A DNA stretch of 64,000 nucleotides, from positions 1-64,000 of the forward strand of contig JAPJBO010000346.1 in the NCBI GenBank assembly GCA_030068145.1, in the 5' to 3' direction. Every line of letters starts with the position of its first letter. The stretch's first letter is position 1. The translations under genes were made by a program, and so were the position numbers. The notes beneath the pieces are model-generated. The model saw nothing but the letters and a program-made list of their open reading frames with translations. It searched no databases and was not told the DNA's origin. Below are positions 51,254 through 61,385 of this stretch, piece after piece. The stretch is from Diplonema papillatum (lineage: Eukaryota > Euglenozoa > Diplonemea > Diplonemida > Diplonemidae).

Positions 51254-51393
51254 GAAGACTTTAAGTTCGTACTGAATGCGAATGACAGAGAACTAAATAG
51301 TCTTTTATTTTCGATTAGTCAACCTCGGCGACCGCGCAGGAAACGTCTTCGAAGAAGAAGTCTCACGTACACTACGTACAGAGAAAAGTTTCC
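51251..51393 (+). repeat. A2 split direct repeat of element 2
   Basis: 143 bases identical to A1 at 45431-45573. It ends 20 bases before the ATG proposed for the recombinase. Confidence 0.95.
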
Positions 51394-51412
51394 CCTCCCA
51401 CCCACCCAGAGA

Positions 51413-52552
51413 ATGCCTCAACGGAATTACCCGACTGGACCGGAAGTCATCCGCATGTTGAAAGCTGAAATGGACCGTGAACCGCAGGCAGAATCCGTGA
51501 TGACAGACCTGACGGTAAGCCGGAAAAGGAAGCTGGAGCACCTTTCGACACTGTGTCCGCTTGCAGCACGGTCTAGCGTTGAACGGGCTGCTCAGTCGCT
51601 CACGACTTCCTCGGTCGAAGCAGGGACCTGGCAGCAGTACTTCGTTGCTGTACGGTCCTGGACCAACTTTGCGGACGCAATCAACTGTCGCCACTTTCCC
51701 ATAGGGTCGGAAGAGTTGAGGCTATTCGTGACTACGCATACGAACGCCGGCTCTGCCGAGAGCACGATTTCTGCCTTGGAAAAAGTGCAACGATTCCTCG
51801 GAATCAACGAGCCGCTCCGAAACCCCCTCGTGAAGGATGTCCTCCAAGGGGTGAGGAGGAAACAGAAAGGAAAAAGGAAGATGGATGCCATCACGTCGAA
51901 GCTTCTCGACAAGATCGTAGACGATACCTCCCCTATCACGGGCCCCAGCAGCTCCCTACGGGAGTTTCGACACCTGGCTGTCTTGTCGTACGTGTTTCTG
52001 CTGCGCATGCAAGACGAGGCGATTCCGCTTCGCAGAGGGCTCGAAAGCGACTCACCGGCGAAGGCGCTACAAGACGTCAGGGCTTCGAATCGACACAGCG
52101 CAGTCTTCAAATATAAACAAGAATTGCATATCGTGTTTAAAAAGCGAAAGAACATCCGTCAAGGGGAAATGTTGATACGGGGCTGCATGTGCAGAACTAG
52201 AGAAGTTGTCGTTGGATGGCGGGCAATTTGCCCAGTACATCAAATATGGCCGTACATCCGGGACAATGTTGCTCACGGTGCAGCAATATTCGGCATGAAG
52301 TACCCCGACATGCTGGAAGCGGTAAAAAGAAAAGCCGCGATATTTCAGCAGCCTGTGATCGGATGGGGAACACACAGTTTCCGCAGGGGTGCTGCTCAGG
52401 ATGTGAACGAGGATAACCCCGAGTTGGCTGTCCTTCTGAAGGCAGGAAGTTGGAACTCGAAAACCTTCGGGGAGTACCTAGACTGGTGTAAGATCCAGAA
52501 AAAAGGCATGGAAATGGTAGCCCAGCGCGATCAAGATACGGAGAGCGAGTGA
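51413..52552 (+). CDS. Tyrosine recombinase (YR) of element 2
   Basis: Integrates the circular DNA copy by site-specific recombination. The frame is open from an ATG at 50987 (521 residues), but the first 142 codons lie in the gap, B1 and A2, so I prefer the ATG at 51413 (379 residues, MPQRNYPTG...). The N-terminal half has a helical SAM-like core-binding layout (SVEAGTWQQYFVAVRSWTNF). The catalytic half, numbered from 50987, has Arg340 (FLLRMQDEAIPL), Lys385/386 (VFKKRK), His463-x2-Arg466 (THSFRRG), Trp489 (AGSW) and the nucleophile Tyr497 (FGEYLDW), complete and correctly spaced. The stop is TGA, 7 bases before B2. Same strand as gag and pol, unlike kangaroo-type elements. Confidence 0.88.
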   Translation: MPQRNYPTGPEVIRMLKAEMDREPQAESVMTDLTVSRKRKLEHLSTLCPLAARSSVERAAQSLTTSSVEAGTWQQYFVAVRSWTNFADAINCRHFPIGSEELRLFVTTHTNAGSAESTISALEKVQRFLGINEPLRNPLVKDVLQGVRRKQKGKRKMDAITSKLLDKIVDDTSPITGPSSSLREFRHLAVLSYVFLLRMQDEAIPLRRGLESDSPAKALQDVRASNRHSAVFKYKQELHIVFKKRKNIRQGEMLIRGCMCRTREVVVGWRAICPVHQIWPYIRDNVAHGAAIFGMKYPDMLEAVKRKAAIFQQPVIGWGTHSFRRGAAQDVNEDNPELAVLLKAGSWNSKTFGEYLDWCKIQKKGMEMVAQRDQDTESE

Positions 52553-52559
52553 ATCGACT

Positions 52560-52797
52560 GGGGGTGGAAACATCTCTGTCGAAGACCTGGATTCCTCAGT
52601 TTCGGAGCGTACCAGATGCAGATCTTACTCGGAGTGGCTCTGCGTATCGTCCGAACTTACCCATCGCAGACGAGTCGTCCAGGAAGAAAGACTCGCCAAA
52701 AGATAGTATGAAGATGTTATGTCTTGTAACACAGGGAGCTGCGCAGGGCTTGCGCCAACACTGCCGTCTGAGACGAAGAGTTGACCGCGAAAATAAA
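52560..52797 (+). repeat. B2 split direct repeat, right end of element 2
   Basis: 238 bases identical to B1; directly followed by TAGAGCATAGGGG of R16. Confidence 0.95.
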
Positions 52798-53045
52798 TAG
52801 AGCATAGGGGGGCCCTCCTGCCAGTGGTGCATGCCTTTGCCTCTTCCTCCTCTCTGGCCTCAACCCTCCAGTGTCGCGGTGGTAAGCAACAGCAAGATCT
52901 CCCGACCGGAATCCCCGGTACCGGGTTTGCGGGATAACGTACTGACTTCAGAACGTGTACAAAAAGAAATGCGTAGTATTGGTTTATTCCTAAAACTAAG
53001 AAGATTAACGTGCTGAAATCAGTACGTGCAGCATGCTGAACGTAA
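52798..53045 (+). repeat. R16 repeat, right half
   Basis: Matches 14287-14587, with a deletion of about 45 bases after GGAATCCCCGGTAC. Confidence 0.85.
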
Positions 53046-53264
53046 GGCCTGGTCCGAAGATAATGCAGGTCATCGCTACAGATGTTCTGCATTCTAACCT
53101 CAAACTATCAACGGTCCACGGAAGTCTACCAGAGCAGGAGGGGAAGGACCGGCTTGCGCCGCTCGGCGCGGCTCGTGACAATTGCAATCGTTCCCAGCCC
53201 CTGACCATTTTCTTTTCCTAGCGTTTACATTACCCCCCGATAACTCCGTATTGCGCAGTTCCTG

Positions 53265-54700
53265 CGCAGTTCATGCGTATAAGTCGATCGTTGAGTGCGT
53301 GAGCCCCTCCGAAGAAAGGTCCATCACACTAGTTTCAGGCTACTTAGCCCGGGTCTCTGGGTCGGCCTGCGCAGTTCATGGGTATAAGTCGATCGTTGAG
53401 TGCGTGAGCCCCTCCGAAGAAATGGTATTCGTGGTAAACTTTCTTTTTGTTCCTTTTACGGCTATTCTCTCCTTTTATGCGTCTTTTGCTCTCTATTGCT
53501 GGGAATACCGGTATTCCTGGACTTTTGGTGCTGAAGGAAGGGATGAATCCGTTCACTTCAAAGGTCCATCACACTAGTTTCAGGCTACTTAGCCCGGGTC
53601 TCTGGGTCGGCCTGCGCAGTTCATGCGTAGGTTTGTGAAACGGCGAGGGCTACAGTTTTTTACATAAGCGCCAGCTTGAAAGGAAATGCTCGACGATGCG
53701 GCCCGGCAAAGAACAGAAGGGATCCCAAGTGCTGTAACTACCAAACACGTGTTGAACGGACGTGAGGTCATGCGGGTCTACCCCTACACGACAAATCACA
53801 CAAACACAACAGGTCAAAGTCCTGAGTGAGAAAACAACACACGGTGGTGTAAGCGAAGAACAAATCAGATTGTGTTTGTATTGTATTTGCCCCTCTACCT
53901 CTATATTTCCCCCCTTCCATTCGGAGTCGAAGCAGCTACGTCGAGTATTTTAAGTGCTCTGCACTTTTTCACCGCAGTGACGAGTTACGACGGTGGTGCT
54001 GTGCGGCTATTTTCACGTAAATTTGTGTATGGTGCAGACGGAGTATAAAAATAATAATAGTAATGTAGCCTGCCCCGTATTGTGTAGTTCCTGCGTAATT
54101 TGTGCGGAGTTCTTGCGTATAAGTCGATCTTTGAGTGCGTGAGCCCCTTCGAAGAAAGGTCCATCACACTAGTTCCAAGCTACTTAGCCCGGGTCTCTGG
54201 GTCGCGTCCCCCTCCTTCTTTTGGTCGCCTGGTCTTGCGTCTTGTTGATCCGTCCGGGCTGGGGGCTTCGCGCTTCCCCTTCGTCTTGCATCACCTCGTC
54301 TCCACTCCCTGCCGCACGGGCTCCTACGTTTTGTGCCACCTGCGACGCGGGTCGCTTTACTGCTTTTCTGCGCGACGGCTGCTCTGTACTCGTTGCCTTA
54401 TCCGCGATTGCCGCTTCTCGTACCGACCGCGCCTGCTTTTCCTGTTCTGCCTTTCGCCTCTGTGGTCCGTCGGCCGCCTCGTGCGGAGTTCTTGCGTATA
54501 AGTCGATCTTTGAGTGCGTGAGCCCCTACGAAGAAATGTGAAAACGGGGGTTTGCCTGGAGGCTTTTCGTGTTATTCTGCAGATGCTTTGAGCTATCTTT
54601 GTGTCTATGCTTTCAGTCGTCTTCTTAACCATGGTTAAGTGCGCAAATGGTGTCAGCCGAAGCTGGTGGTGGAAAGGTCCATCACACTGTGCGGATTTAT
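53265..54700 (+). repeat. R14 repeat, several partial copies
   Basis: GCGTATAAGTCGATCGTTGA, GTGCGTGAGCCCCTCCGAAG, AAAGGTCCATCACACTAGTT and CTTAGCCCGGGTCTCTGGGT recur whole or in part at about 53265, 53365, 53560-53635, 54110-54205, 54485-54535 and 54672. Between are an R2 copy (53650-53955) and unassigned sequence. Confidence 0.85.
53650..53955 (-). repeat. R2 element, full-length copy
   Basis: Reverse orientation, from TTTTTACATAAGCGCCAGCT to CAGCTACGTCGAGTATTTTA. It defines both R2 ends together with 56618-56975. Confidence 0.88.
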
Positions 54701-54880
54701 TGCGTACTTCGTGTCTTCGGTTTTCGGGGGTACCAGTTTATTGTGGTTTAGAGATTCGGTGTTTTCGGGTCTCCGGTTGACCATTGAGGCTGAGAGGCGT
54801 GACATGTTGGCATAAATACACACACTGTAACTACAGCTAGCCAGTGTTGCGACCGACACCAAGAAAGAATTCGCTTTGGA
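54535..54880 (+). repeat. R15 fragment and diverged R11 copy
   Basis: GTGAAAACGGGGGTTTGCC with GGCTTTTCGTGTTATTCTGC (54535-54590) matches 58467-58512. 54720-54880 shares GGGTCTCCG, TAGCCAGTGTTGCGACCGAC and ACCAAGAAAGAATTCGC-like sequence with R11 copies. Confidence 0.6.
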
Positions 54881-55109
54881 TTTAGTCTTGCACGCGCATG
54901 CATGTTGTGTTCGTAACAACAGTGAATTGTAAAACACGAAATTGAACGCTGGCAGCGTGTTCGGGAGAAGATCATATTCACTCACCGTCAGGCTAATCCT
55001 CCCCCGGCGCGTACAAGCAAACAACGCGCCTATTCTTTTTGTATCCGACGACAGCAAGTGTCAGACTAGCCTACCCGAAGGCAGCTGATTTATTTAGGCA
55101 GGTTTACTC

Positions 55110-55195
55110 TGCCGGCGGAAGTTTTATTTTTCAATTTGCAACTGGCGGCCTCCTCGAGTATTTCCCACGAAGCCGGTGCTTGTTCGAAAAAATGA
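55110..55195 (+). repeat. R1 element 3' fragment
   Basis: CAACTGGCGGCCTCCTCGAG, TATTTCCCACGAAGCCGGTG and CTTGTTCGAAAAAA: diverged R1 end with the hairpin altered. Confidence 0.6.
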
Positions 55196-55484
55196 AAGAA
55201 AAAGAGATAAAGAAAGTGAAGAGCAAGCGCAAACTGGAGTTCCGATTGCACGATATTGCACAAGAAGCCTTTTTTCCTTGTTTTTGTGAGGGGAAGAGAG
55301 AATCGCGAAGAGTATTCTCAGTAAGGGGTGCTGCCGAAAGCAGAATAAAAAGAAGACCGGGCGGAACAACAGAAAGAAGTGGGCAGCAGTTGTCGGAGTG
55401 ACCACACAGGGCGGGAGGGGGCGGGCGGGGCTGGTGGGACAGGTCCGGGTGTTGCGCTCCTTTGGCGGGCTGTGCGGGAGTAGA

Positions 55485-55605
55485 GGACCTGCTTTGTAGG
55501 AAAAACTGGGCGGGCCGCCAGTGGCGAAACCTCAAAGAAGATAATGTGCTGCAGCCCACATGAAACGCAGGAAAAAATCTGAGTTTAGTGGCGGGCTTAA
55601 TCGTT
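55485..55605 (-). repeat. R1 element, partial, inverted
   Basis: Contains CTGCTTTGTAGGAAAAACTG, CCAGTGGCGAAACCTCAAAG, GTGCTGCAGCCCACATGAAA and TTAGTGGCGGGCTTAATCGT, the reverse complement of R1. Confidence 0.7.
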
Positions 55606-55639
55606 CACGAAAAAAAAAAAAAAAAAATCCCCAATTTGT

Positions 55640-56020
55640 AGTTGTACTGTTTTTCTAGTTTCCGTCGAAATAAGCAGTCGTGTGTTGTGCCAGTGGCTGC
55701 TGATAGCATACCACAGACCGTACACTGTACACGTAGGACTATGCTACTAGTGGATAGTGCTAGTGGCTGCTGATCGCATGACCACAGACCGTACACTGTA
55801 CTCGTAGGATAGTGGATAGTGCTAGTTGCTGCTGATCGCATAACCACAGACCGTACACTACGATAGTGGCTGCTGATAGCATACCACACACTGTACAATG
55901 TACTCGTAGGACTACGCTGCTGGTCGATAGTGCTGATAGCGTACCACAGACCGTACACTGTACTCGTAGGACTATGCTGCTAGTGGACAGTGCTGGTGGC
56001 TGCTGATAGCATACCACCAA
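55640..56020. repeat. Tandem array, about 70-75-base units
   Basis: Five to six imperfect units with TGGCTGCTGATAGCATACCA, CAGACCGTACACTGTAC and CGTAGGACTATGCTGCTAG. Confidence 0.85.
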
Positions 56021-56310
56021 GCTTCACGCGTTCGGCGGTACTGCAGAGCCACGGGTCAACGGGTCGAGCCTACTGATTTTCCAAACCAGAAGCATCGAGG
56101 CGTGGCGTACCTTCGAATTTCGCGCCGGTGCTGAATGCGTAAGCGTCCATCCTCCTGATAGCCCGTGATGGTTTGGGTTAAGTTTGGGTTGGGATGCAAG
56201 CAATCTGGCGATTAGATCTGCATCGCCGGCGTCGCGGTTATCTCTTCGCACGTTATGCGTCATGCTTTCGCCTTTTCAGCTCGTCGTGATCGTCGCGCTC
56301 AGGCGCGCGT
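56020..56310 (+). repeat. R12 and R13 copies
   Basis: R12 (56020-56115) matches 23820-23935. R13 (56190-56310) matches 7178-7290. Confidence 0.8.
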
Positions 56311-56617
56311 TTGGTGCTTCGCTTCGCCTTCGGCTGCTCGTCCAGTGCGATCGACCGAAGAATACAGTTCCAGGCAATTCTCTGCAGTACCAAGATATTG
56401 GGATGGACCGAGGATCAGTCCCTGCCTTTCCTTTCAAGCAGATCGTAAAGTGCAAGACTCTATCAGCGCCATGGCACGGCAAGGATTTACACCCTCGGAT
56501 TCTGAAGATGTCGTGCCCGGTCCCCTTAAATTGAAGAGGCTTCCCACACGAGCACGGCCGCAACACGAGGATTCAGCCCTGCTTGGGTGGTGCGGTCAGT
56601 CATCACAGGGGCCCGCC

Positions 56618-56975
56618 TGAAAATACTCGACGTCGCTGCTTCGACTCCGAATGGAAGGGAGGAAATATAGAGGTAGAGGGGCAAATACAATACAAACACA
56701 ATCTGATTTGTTCTTCGCCTACACCACCGTGTGTTGTTTTCTCAGAACTCTCACTCAGAACTTTGACCTGTTGTGTCTGTGTGATTTGATCGTGTAGGGG
56801 TAGACCCGCAAGACCTCACTGGCACTTTTTCTTTGCAGCTTCTACTGTAAGACGCACTACTGAGAGTAGCACGACCGTTCAACACGTGGTTGTTGTTACA
56901 GCACTTGGGATCCCTTCTGGTCTTTGTCGGGCAGCATCGTCGAGCATTTCCTTTCAAGCTGGCGCTTATGTAGCA
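56618..56975 (+). repeat. R2 element, full-length copy
   Basis: Starts AAAATACTCGACGTCGCTGC and ends CATCGTCGAGCATTTCCTTT, then CAAGCTGGCGCTTATGTA. A 55-base insertion interrupts it near 56820-56875. Confidence 0.85.
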
Positions 56976-57064
56976 GCTGCCACGCGTACGGACACCATAC
57001 AAGTATGCGTGGGCACTCCCGTACAATAGCTGCACCAGATGCAGGTTGCTTCGAGAGCTCGCTG

Positions 57065-57370
57065 GGGGGAACATCTTAGTTTCGTGTTCAGGCGCGACTT
57101 GCCTCTGGGGGGGAGGTAGCGCCGCTCACCTCTGGAACAAACAGAAAATACTCGAGAGGCTGCCTTGTGCTTACTTCGAAGGCTAGAGGGGAGAAGCAAT
57201 ACAACTACAAAGTGGGTCCTTTTTGTTGAACGCTTACGCTGTTGCGATGGTGGGGAGTCGTCGGCATGCCGATGAGTACCACACTAGCTCGCAACAATGC
57301 CCCCTTTGTTCTTTTGCAGCTGGCAGCCTCCTCAAGTATTTCCTATAAAGCAGGTGCATATACAAAAAAA
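57065..57370 (+). repeat. R4 fragment followed by an R1 element
   Basis: R4-like GGGGGGAACATCTTAGTTTC is at 57065-57115. R1 runs from GAAAATACTCGAGAGGCTGC (57131) to AAAGCAGGTGCATATACAAA (57370). Confidence 0.8.
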
Positions 57371-57429
57371 GAACGAAGGAATTAACCGAAAACACATGGC
57401 AACGAGGAAAGCTTTGGAAGGTGGGTGGA

Positions 57430-58170
57430 TGGATGCAAGAGCGTGCTTGGAATGGGTGGTGCAGAAACTCCCCTTCGTAAACTGCGAGTACCTGTTCAGA
57501 GACAGGCTCCACAGGCTATTCTTGGGCAGGTGGCCACACCGCGCAGGACCTCCCGTCAGCCGAAGCAGACCTTCGTAAACTACGAGTACCTGTTCACAGA
57601 CAGCTATTCTTGGGCAGGTAGCCACGCGACATCCCATCAGTCAAAGAAGACCTTCGTAAACTACGAGTACCACCTGTTCACAGACAGGCTCGACAGGCTA
57701 CTCTTGGGCAAGTAGCCACAGCGCAGGACATCCCGACAGCCTAAGAAGACCTTCGTAAACTGCGAGTACCTGTTCAGAGACAGGCTCCACAGGCTATTCT
57801 TGGGCAGGTGGCCACACCGCGCAGGACCTCCCGTCAGCCGAAGCAGACCTTCGTAAACTACGAGTACCTGTTCACAGACAGCTATTCTTGGGCAGGTAGC
57901 CCCCGTCAGCCTTAGAAGACCTGCGCAAACTGCGAGTGCCTGTTCAGAGACAGGCTCGACAGGCTTTTCTTGGGCAGGTAGCCACGCGACATCCCATCAG
58001 TCAAAGAAGACCTTCGTAAACTACGAGTACCACCTGTTCACAGACAGGCTCGACAGGCTACTCTTGGGCAAGTAGCCACAGCGCAGGACATCCCGACAGC
58101 CTAAGAAGACCTTCGTAAACTGCGAGTACCTGTTCAGAGACAGGCTCGGCAGGCTATTCTTGGGGCCCCA
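57430..58170. repeat. Tandem array, about 90-100-base units in a longer duplication
   Basis: Units carry GAAGACCTTCGTAAACTACG, AGTACCTGTTCACAGACAGG and CTCTTGGGCAAGTAGCCAC. Segments recur at longer distances: 57494/57770 (about 277) and 57640/58000 (about 360). Confidence 0.85.
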
Positions 58171-58379
58171 CCACCAGGACATCCCGTCCGGTCTGTCAAA
58201 GAAGACCTTCGCCCTGGCACGCACGACAAAGTTGCGCTGTTGCACTTCCTGTGAAGAGAACACGTGCCAAACCCCCTCTCAGCCCATAGCCGATCTAGGG
58301 CAAAACCTCAGCGACGTGCGGCACAGCCAGAGAAGCCCCGCACTACGAGAAACACGGCCAATTCCACAGGGGGGGGAAT

Positions 58380-58690
58380 GGTTGTTTAAAGAGCGCGTGG
58401 TGCTTGCACCACTGGAAAGGGCCATGCTTGAAGATGCAACCGCGGGTTTGACGAAGGATGGAAGAAATGTGAAAACGGGTTTTTGTCAAGAGGCTTTTCG
58501 TGTTATTCTGCTGAAATGTTGGTTTCTTTGTTTTGTGATACGAGAATCGCGAGGTGCTGTCCGATGACACCGCCCATGAGTCTGGGATGTATGTATGTCA
58601 GGCGGCTGTTCGTAGCTCGTCACTGCCAGTACCACTCGTGCTACTAGAGCACAAGCACATCCGTCACGGGGGAGTCCGACAGTGATCATG
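58380..58690 (+). repeat. R15 and partial R3 copies
   Basis: R15 58380-58540 (GCGCGTGGTGCTTGCACCAC); R3 58570-58690 (GGCGGCTGTTCGTAGCTCGT, GTGCTACTAGAGCACAAGC). Confidence 0.7.
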
Positions 58691-58984
58691 GCAAGCGTTG
58701 AACGGTTGCACGTTTCACGCTTGCGTTTGCAGAATCCATGTCAAACGTGAATGAGGCGCTGGCTGCGCCTGCAGTGTGGGGCCGGCTTGTGAACACTCGA
58801 GCCACGAGGGCAAGGTATCCATGCCCCGGGGCGCGTGCAGCGTGTGACGGAACACTTGCTGGAGGCTAGTATCTTTCTGTGCACGCCCAAGGAAGAACGA
58901 GAAGACTGCCTTGTTCCCTCATTTTCGTCGTGTTCGCCTGCCACGTGGACAAGTGCTATCACGGATCGTGCACTGCGTACAGAC

Positions 58985-59085
58985 CCGGTTCATCGGATAT
59001 CAAACGTCGCGTTTGCACGCTTGACAAACGTTTCGCGTTTGATAAATTGTATCAAACGTACGTTTGCAAACGTTTGATAACATCA
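58985..59085. repeat. AAACG-rich inverted repeats
   Basis: Many TCAAACG / CGTTTGA words arranged as small palindromes (CAAACGTACGTTTG is exact). Confidence 0.7.
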
Positions 59086-59284
59086 CTGGCAGGAAGCGCC
59101 CACAAACGCGTGCACGCTGGGTCTCGAGAATGCGTAGACTACTTTCCTTTGTTCCTTCTTTACTCATATGAACACAACCTGGCTATATGGTGCTCGCGAG
59201 CTTAGTTCATGGCCGGTTTGGCTCTGGTTTGCTGGTTGGCGTTCTTTCTTTTGGCTTCCGTACAAGGGTAATAGCTCTGGCCGC

Positions 59285-59350
59285 GACCCTGGTCCATTGC
59301 ACACTGCATTGCTCCATTGCACACTGCATTGCTCCATTGCACACTGCATT
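59285..59350. repeat. Three tandem 20-base units
   Basis: Three exact copies of GCTCCATTGCACACTGCATT or its shifted form. Confidence 0.9.
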
Positions 59351-59470
59351 GCGGGGAAATGATAGCAATCGCCGACTGACTACAGGACTAACGACTACAG
59401 CCCACCAGGCCTGCTCACATGCCGTAGGCAGGTCTTTTCGGGACACCACCCACCCAGAATGGAAATCTTT

Positions 59471-59692
59471 GGTAATGATCCTGCTGCAGGTTTACCTACA
59501 GCAACATTTTGCTTCCTCTAGCTGAGAAACATTGCTTGCATTCGGGCGCTGAACTTGTTGCCAAGAACGAGCTTCCCTCTCCCAAGCTCTAGTCAATAAC
59601 GACGGGCGGTGTGTACAAATGGCAGGGACGTAATCAGTGCAAGCTGACTGTACTTGCGCCTACTAGGCATTCCTCATTCAAGGAGAATAACT
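59471..59692 (-). rRNA. 18S rRNA 3'-terminal fragment, pseudogene
   Basis: Reverse complement of the SSU 3' end: GGTAATGATCCTGCTGCAGG, then TTTGCTTCCTCTA, GGCGCTGAACTTG, CAATAACGACGGGCGGTGTG, GCAGGGACGTAATCA and CATTCCTCATTCAAGGAG. A segment of the terminal helix (GTTACGACTT) is missing and many conserved sites are altered. Only about 220 bases; the rest of an rDNA unit is absent. Confidence 0.85.
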
Positions 59693-60224
59693 GCACACAC
59701 ACGCACTCACTCATTCACTCACACGAACACTGCAGTCCGGTCCCGATCTCTCTATGTCTTTCAGAATCGCTTTTTTGCCCAGCTCAGACCAGCTTCAGAA
59801 GAAGCCTCCTTTACTCCTCCCCTCCAAGCTAGTACCCTGTTCCATACCGTCAACAGCTCTGCAAGGGTTTGTCCAGAGGACTCGGATTTGGGTCGCCCTG
59901 GGAGTGCCCTGCACGGTACGCTCCCTGGTCGTATGCTGCCATAAATAGTACAAAGAGACTGCTAAGGGGGAGGAGAACCGGGGGGGAAATCTCAGTTTCG
60001 TGTTCAGGCGCTACTTGCCTCTCAGGGGGGGGAGGCTCAGAAGGTGTAGCACGAGAACGTGTTTGGGGGATGCCCGTTTGTAGACTGTTTCTTGTATGAA
60101 GCTCATTTTATTAATTTCTCTTCTTTTCGCGTAGGTCTTTCGAGGAAGCCGCGTCTTCGTGCCGGTGGACAGAACAGCTGCACTTGTACGTGACGTGTGT
60201 ATTGCCGTGCCGTGTTGGCATACA
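59693..60224. other. No gene; R4-like fragment at 59985-60030
   Basis: CAC-rich microsatellite at about 59692-59730 and TCTCAGTTTCGTGTTCAGGC at about 59985, as in 57075. Nothing else. Confidence 0.4.
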
Positions 60225-60430
60225 CGGGACCACCACCGTGTGTTGTTTTCTCACTCAGGACTTTTGACCTGTTGTGTTTGTGTGATTTGTCGTGTAGGGG
60301 TAGACCCGCATGACCTCACGTCCGTTCAACACGTGGTTCAGTAGTTGCAGCACTTTGGATCCCTTCTGTTCTTTGTCGGGCAGCATCGTCGAGCATTTTC
60401 TTTCAAACTGGCGCTTATGTAAAAAAAATG
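60225..60430 (+). repeat. R2 element, 3' half
   Basis: ACCACCGTGTGTTGTTTTCT to CAAACTGGCGCTTATGTAAA. Confidence 0.82.
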
Positions 60431-61124
60431 CCCGCTTTTTTAGACTCCATCCTTTTTTGAGGCTGGACTCTACCGTGTTTGCACTACGTACACCCCGGAC
60501 TTCGGCATCCATATACTAAGTCAATGCGGGAGTGAAAAAGTGTGGAGTGGCCACCGCATTGCGGGAGCCCCGTTCCCACATTGAGGGGACTCTGAGGGAG
60601 TGAGGCCGACCGCAAAACCACTCTCGCAATCCGGAGTGGGAGTCTGGGGTGTACTGTTTGGCCTGGTGGGGAGACGGGGGGGGGGCCGAAAAGAGAGGTG
60701 AAGAGCTGGGAACTGAAGGAAGCCGCGAACGAATAAAAAGGTTTTGTGTGATTGCTGAGCACAGTGAAAAAAGCGCTGGGGGGGTAGTGGGAAGACACGA
60801 TGATGCTGTGTTTCCGGCGATAATCGCTCAGTTAGTTGCCTGGTGGCAGCCTGTGATCTTTTTTTTCTTCCGGAAATCGCAACGAGGGCGGGCGCAACAT
60901 CCTTTTACACGTGTGTAGTGCTCGTCGGAATGGTAGTAAACTTGATCTCCGATCTTAAACAATAAAAGATGTTAGGGTAGTGGTGTGATCGGTGGGCCAG
61001 TTCCCCGTAGTTCCCCCGTAGTACAACATGGGGGGGGGGGGGGGGGCCTTTGCTATGATGGGGGTTTCCAAAAATTTACGCGCGCGCGGACATGGGCCAA
61101 AAGAAAAGCCCCCCCGCGGGATCC
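60431..61124. other. No gene recognised
   Basis: G runs near 60669 and 61029-61046. Short ORFs only. Confidence 0.3.
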
Positions 61125-61385
61125 CGGCATCGTCGAGCATTTCCTTTCAAGCTGGCGCTTATGTAAAATACTCGAGGGACTGCCTTGTGCTCATTTCGAA
61201 GGAGGCTAGAGGGGGAGAAAACAATACAACTACAACTGGGTCTTTTTTGTTCAACGCTTACGCCCGCCACTGAACCCAGATTCACCTGTGTTTCGTGTGG
61301 GCTACAGCATACTTACCTCCTTTGATCTTTTGCAGCTGGCAGCCTCCCTCAAGCATTTTCTACAAAGCAGGTGCTTATACAAAAA
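61125..61385 (+). repeat. R2 3' end joined directly to a full R1 element
   Basis: 61125-61165 is the last 45 bases of R2 (GGCATCGTCGAGCATTTCCT ... GGCGCTTATG). R1 starts at once with TAAAATACTCGAGGGACTGCC and ends CAGGTGCTTATACAAAAAAG at 61385. The abutment shows the exact ends of both. Confidence 0.88.

Larger units (their letters stand above)
45431..52797 (+). mobile_element. Complete DIRS/Ngaro-like retrotransposon, element 2
   Basis: 7367 bases. Order: A1 (45431-45573), tandem array, gag, TGA, pol, non-coding gap, B1 (51016-51253) fused to A2 (51251-51393), tyrosine recombinase, B2 (52560-52797). A1 equals A2 over 143 bases and B1 equals B2 over 238 bases by direct reading; B1 and A2 overlap by AAA. 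The B1-A2 junction is what joining of the two ends (B2 to A1) would give, as expected of a circular intermediate. The flanks are two halves of repeat R16 and no target duplication is seen, as expected of a tyrosine recombinase. All ORFs appear intact, so the insertion is probably recent. Confidence 0.92.
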
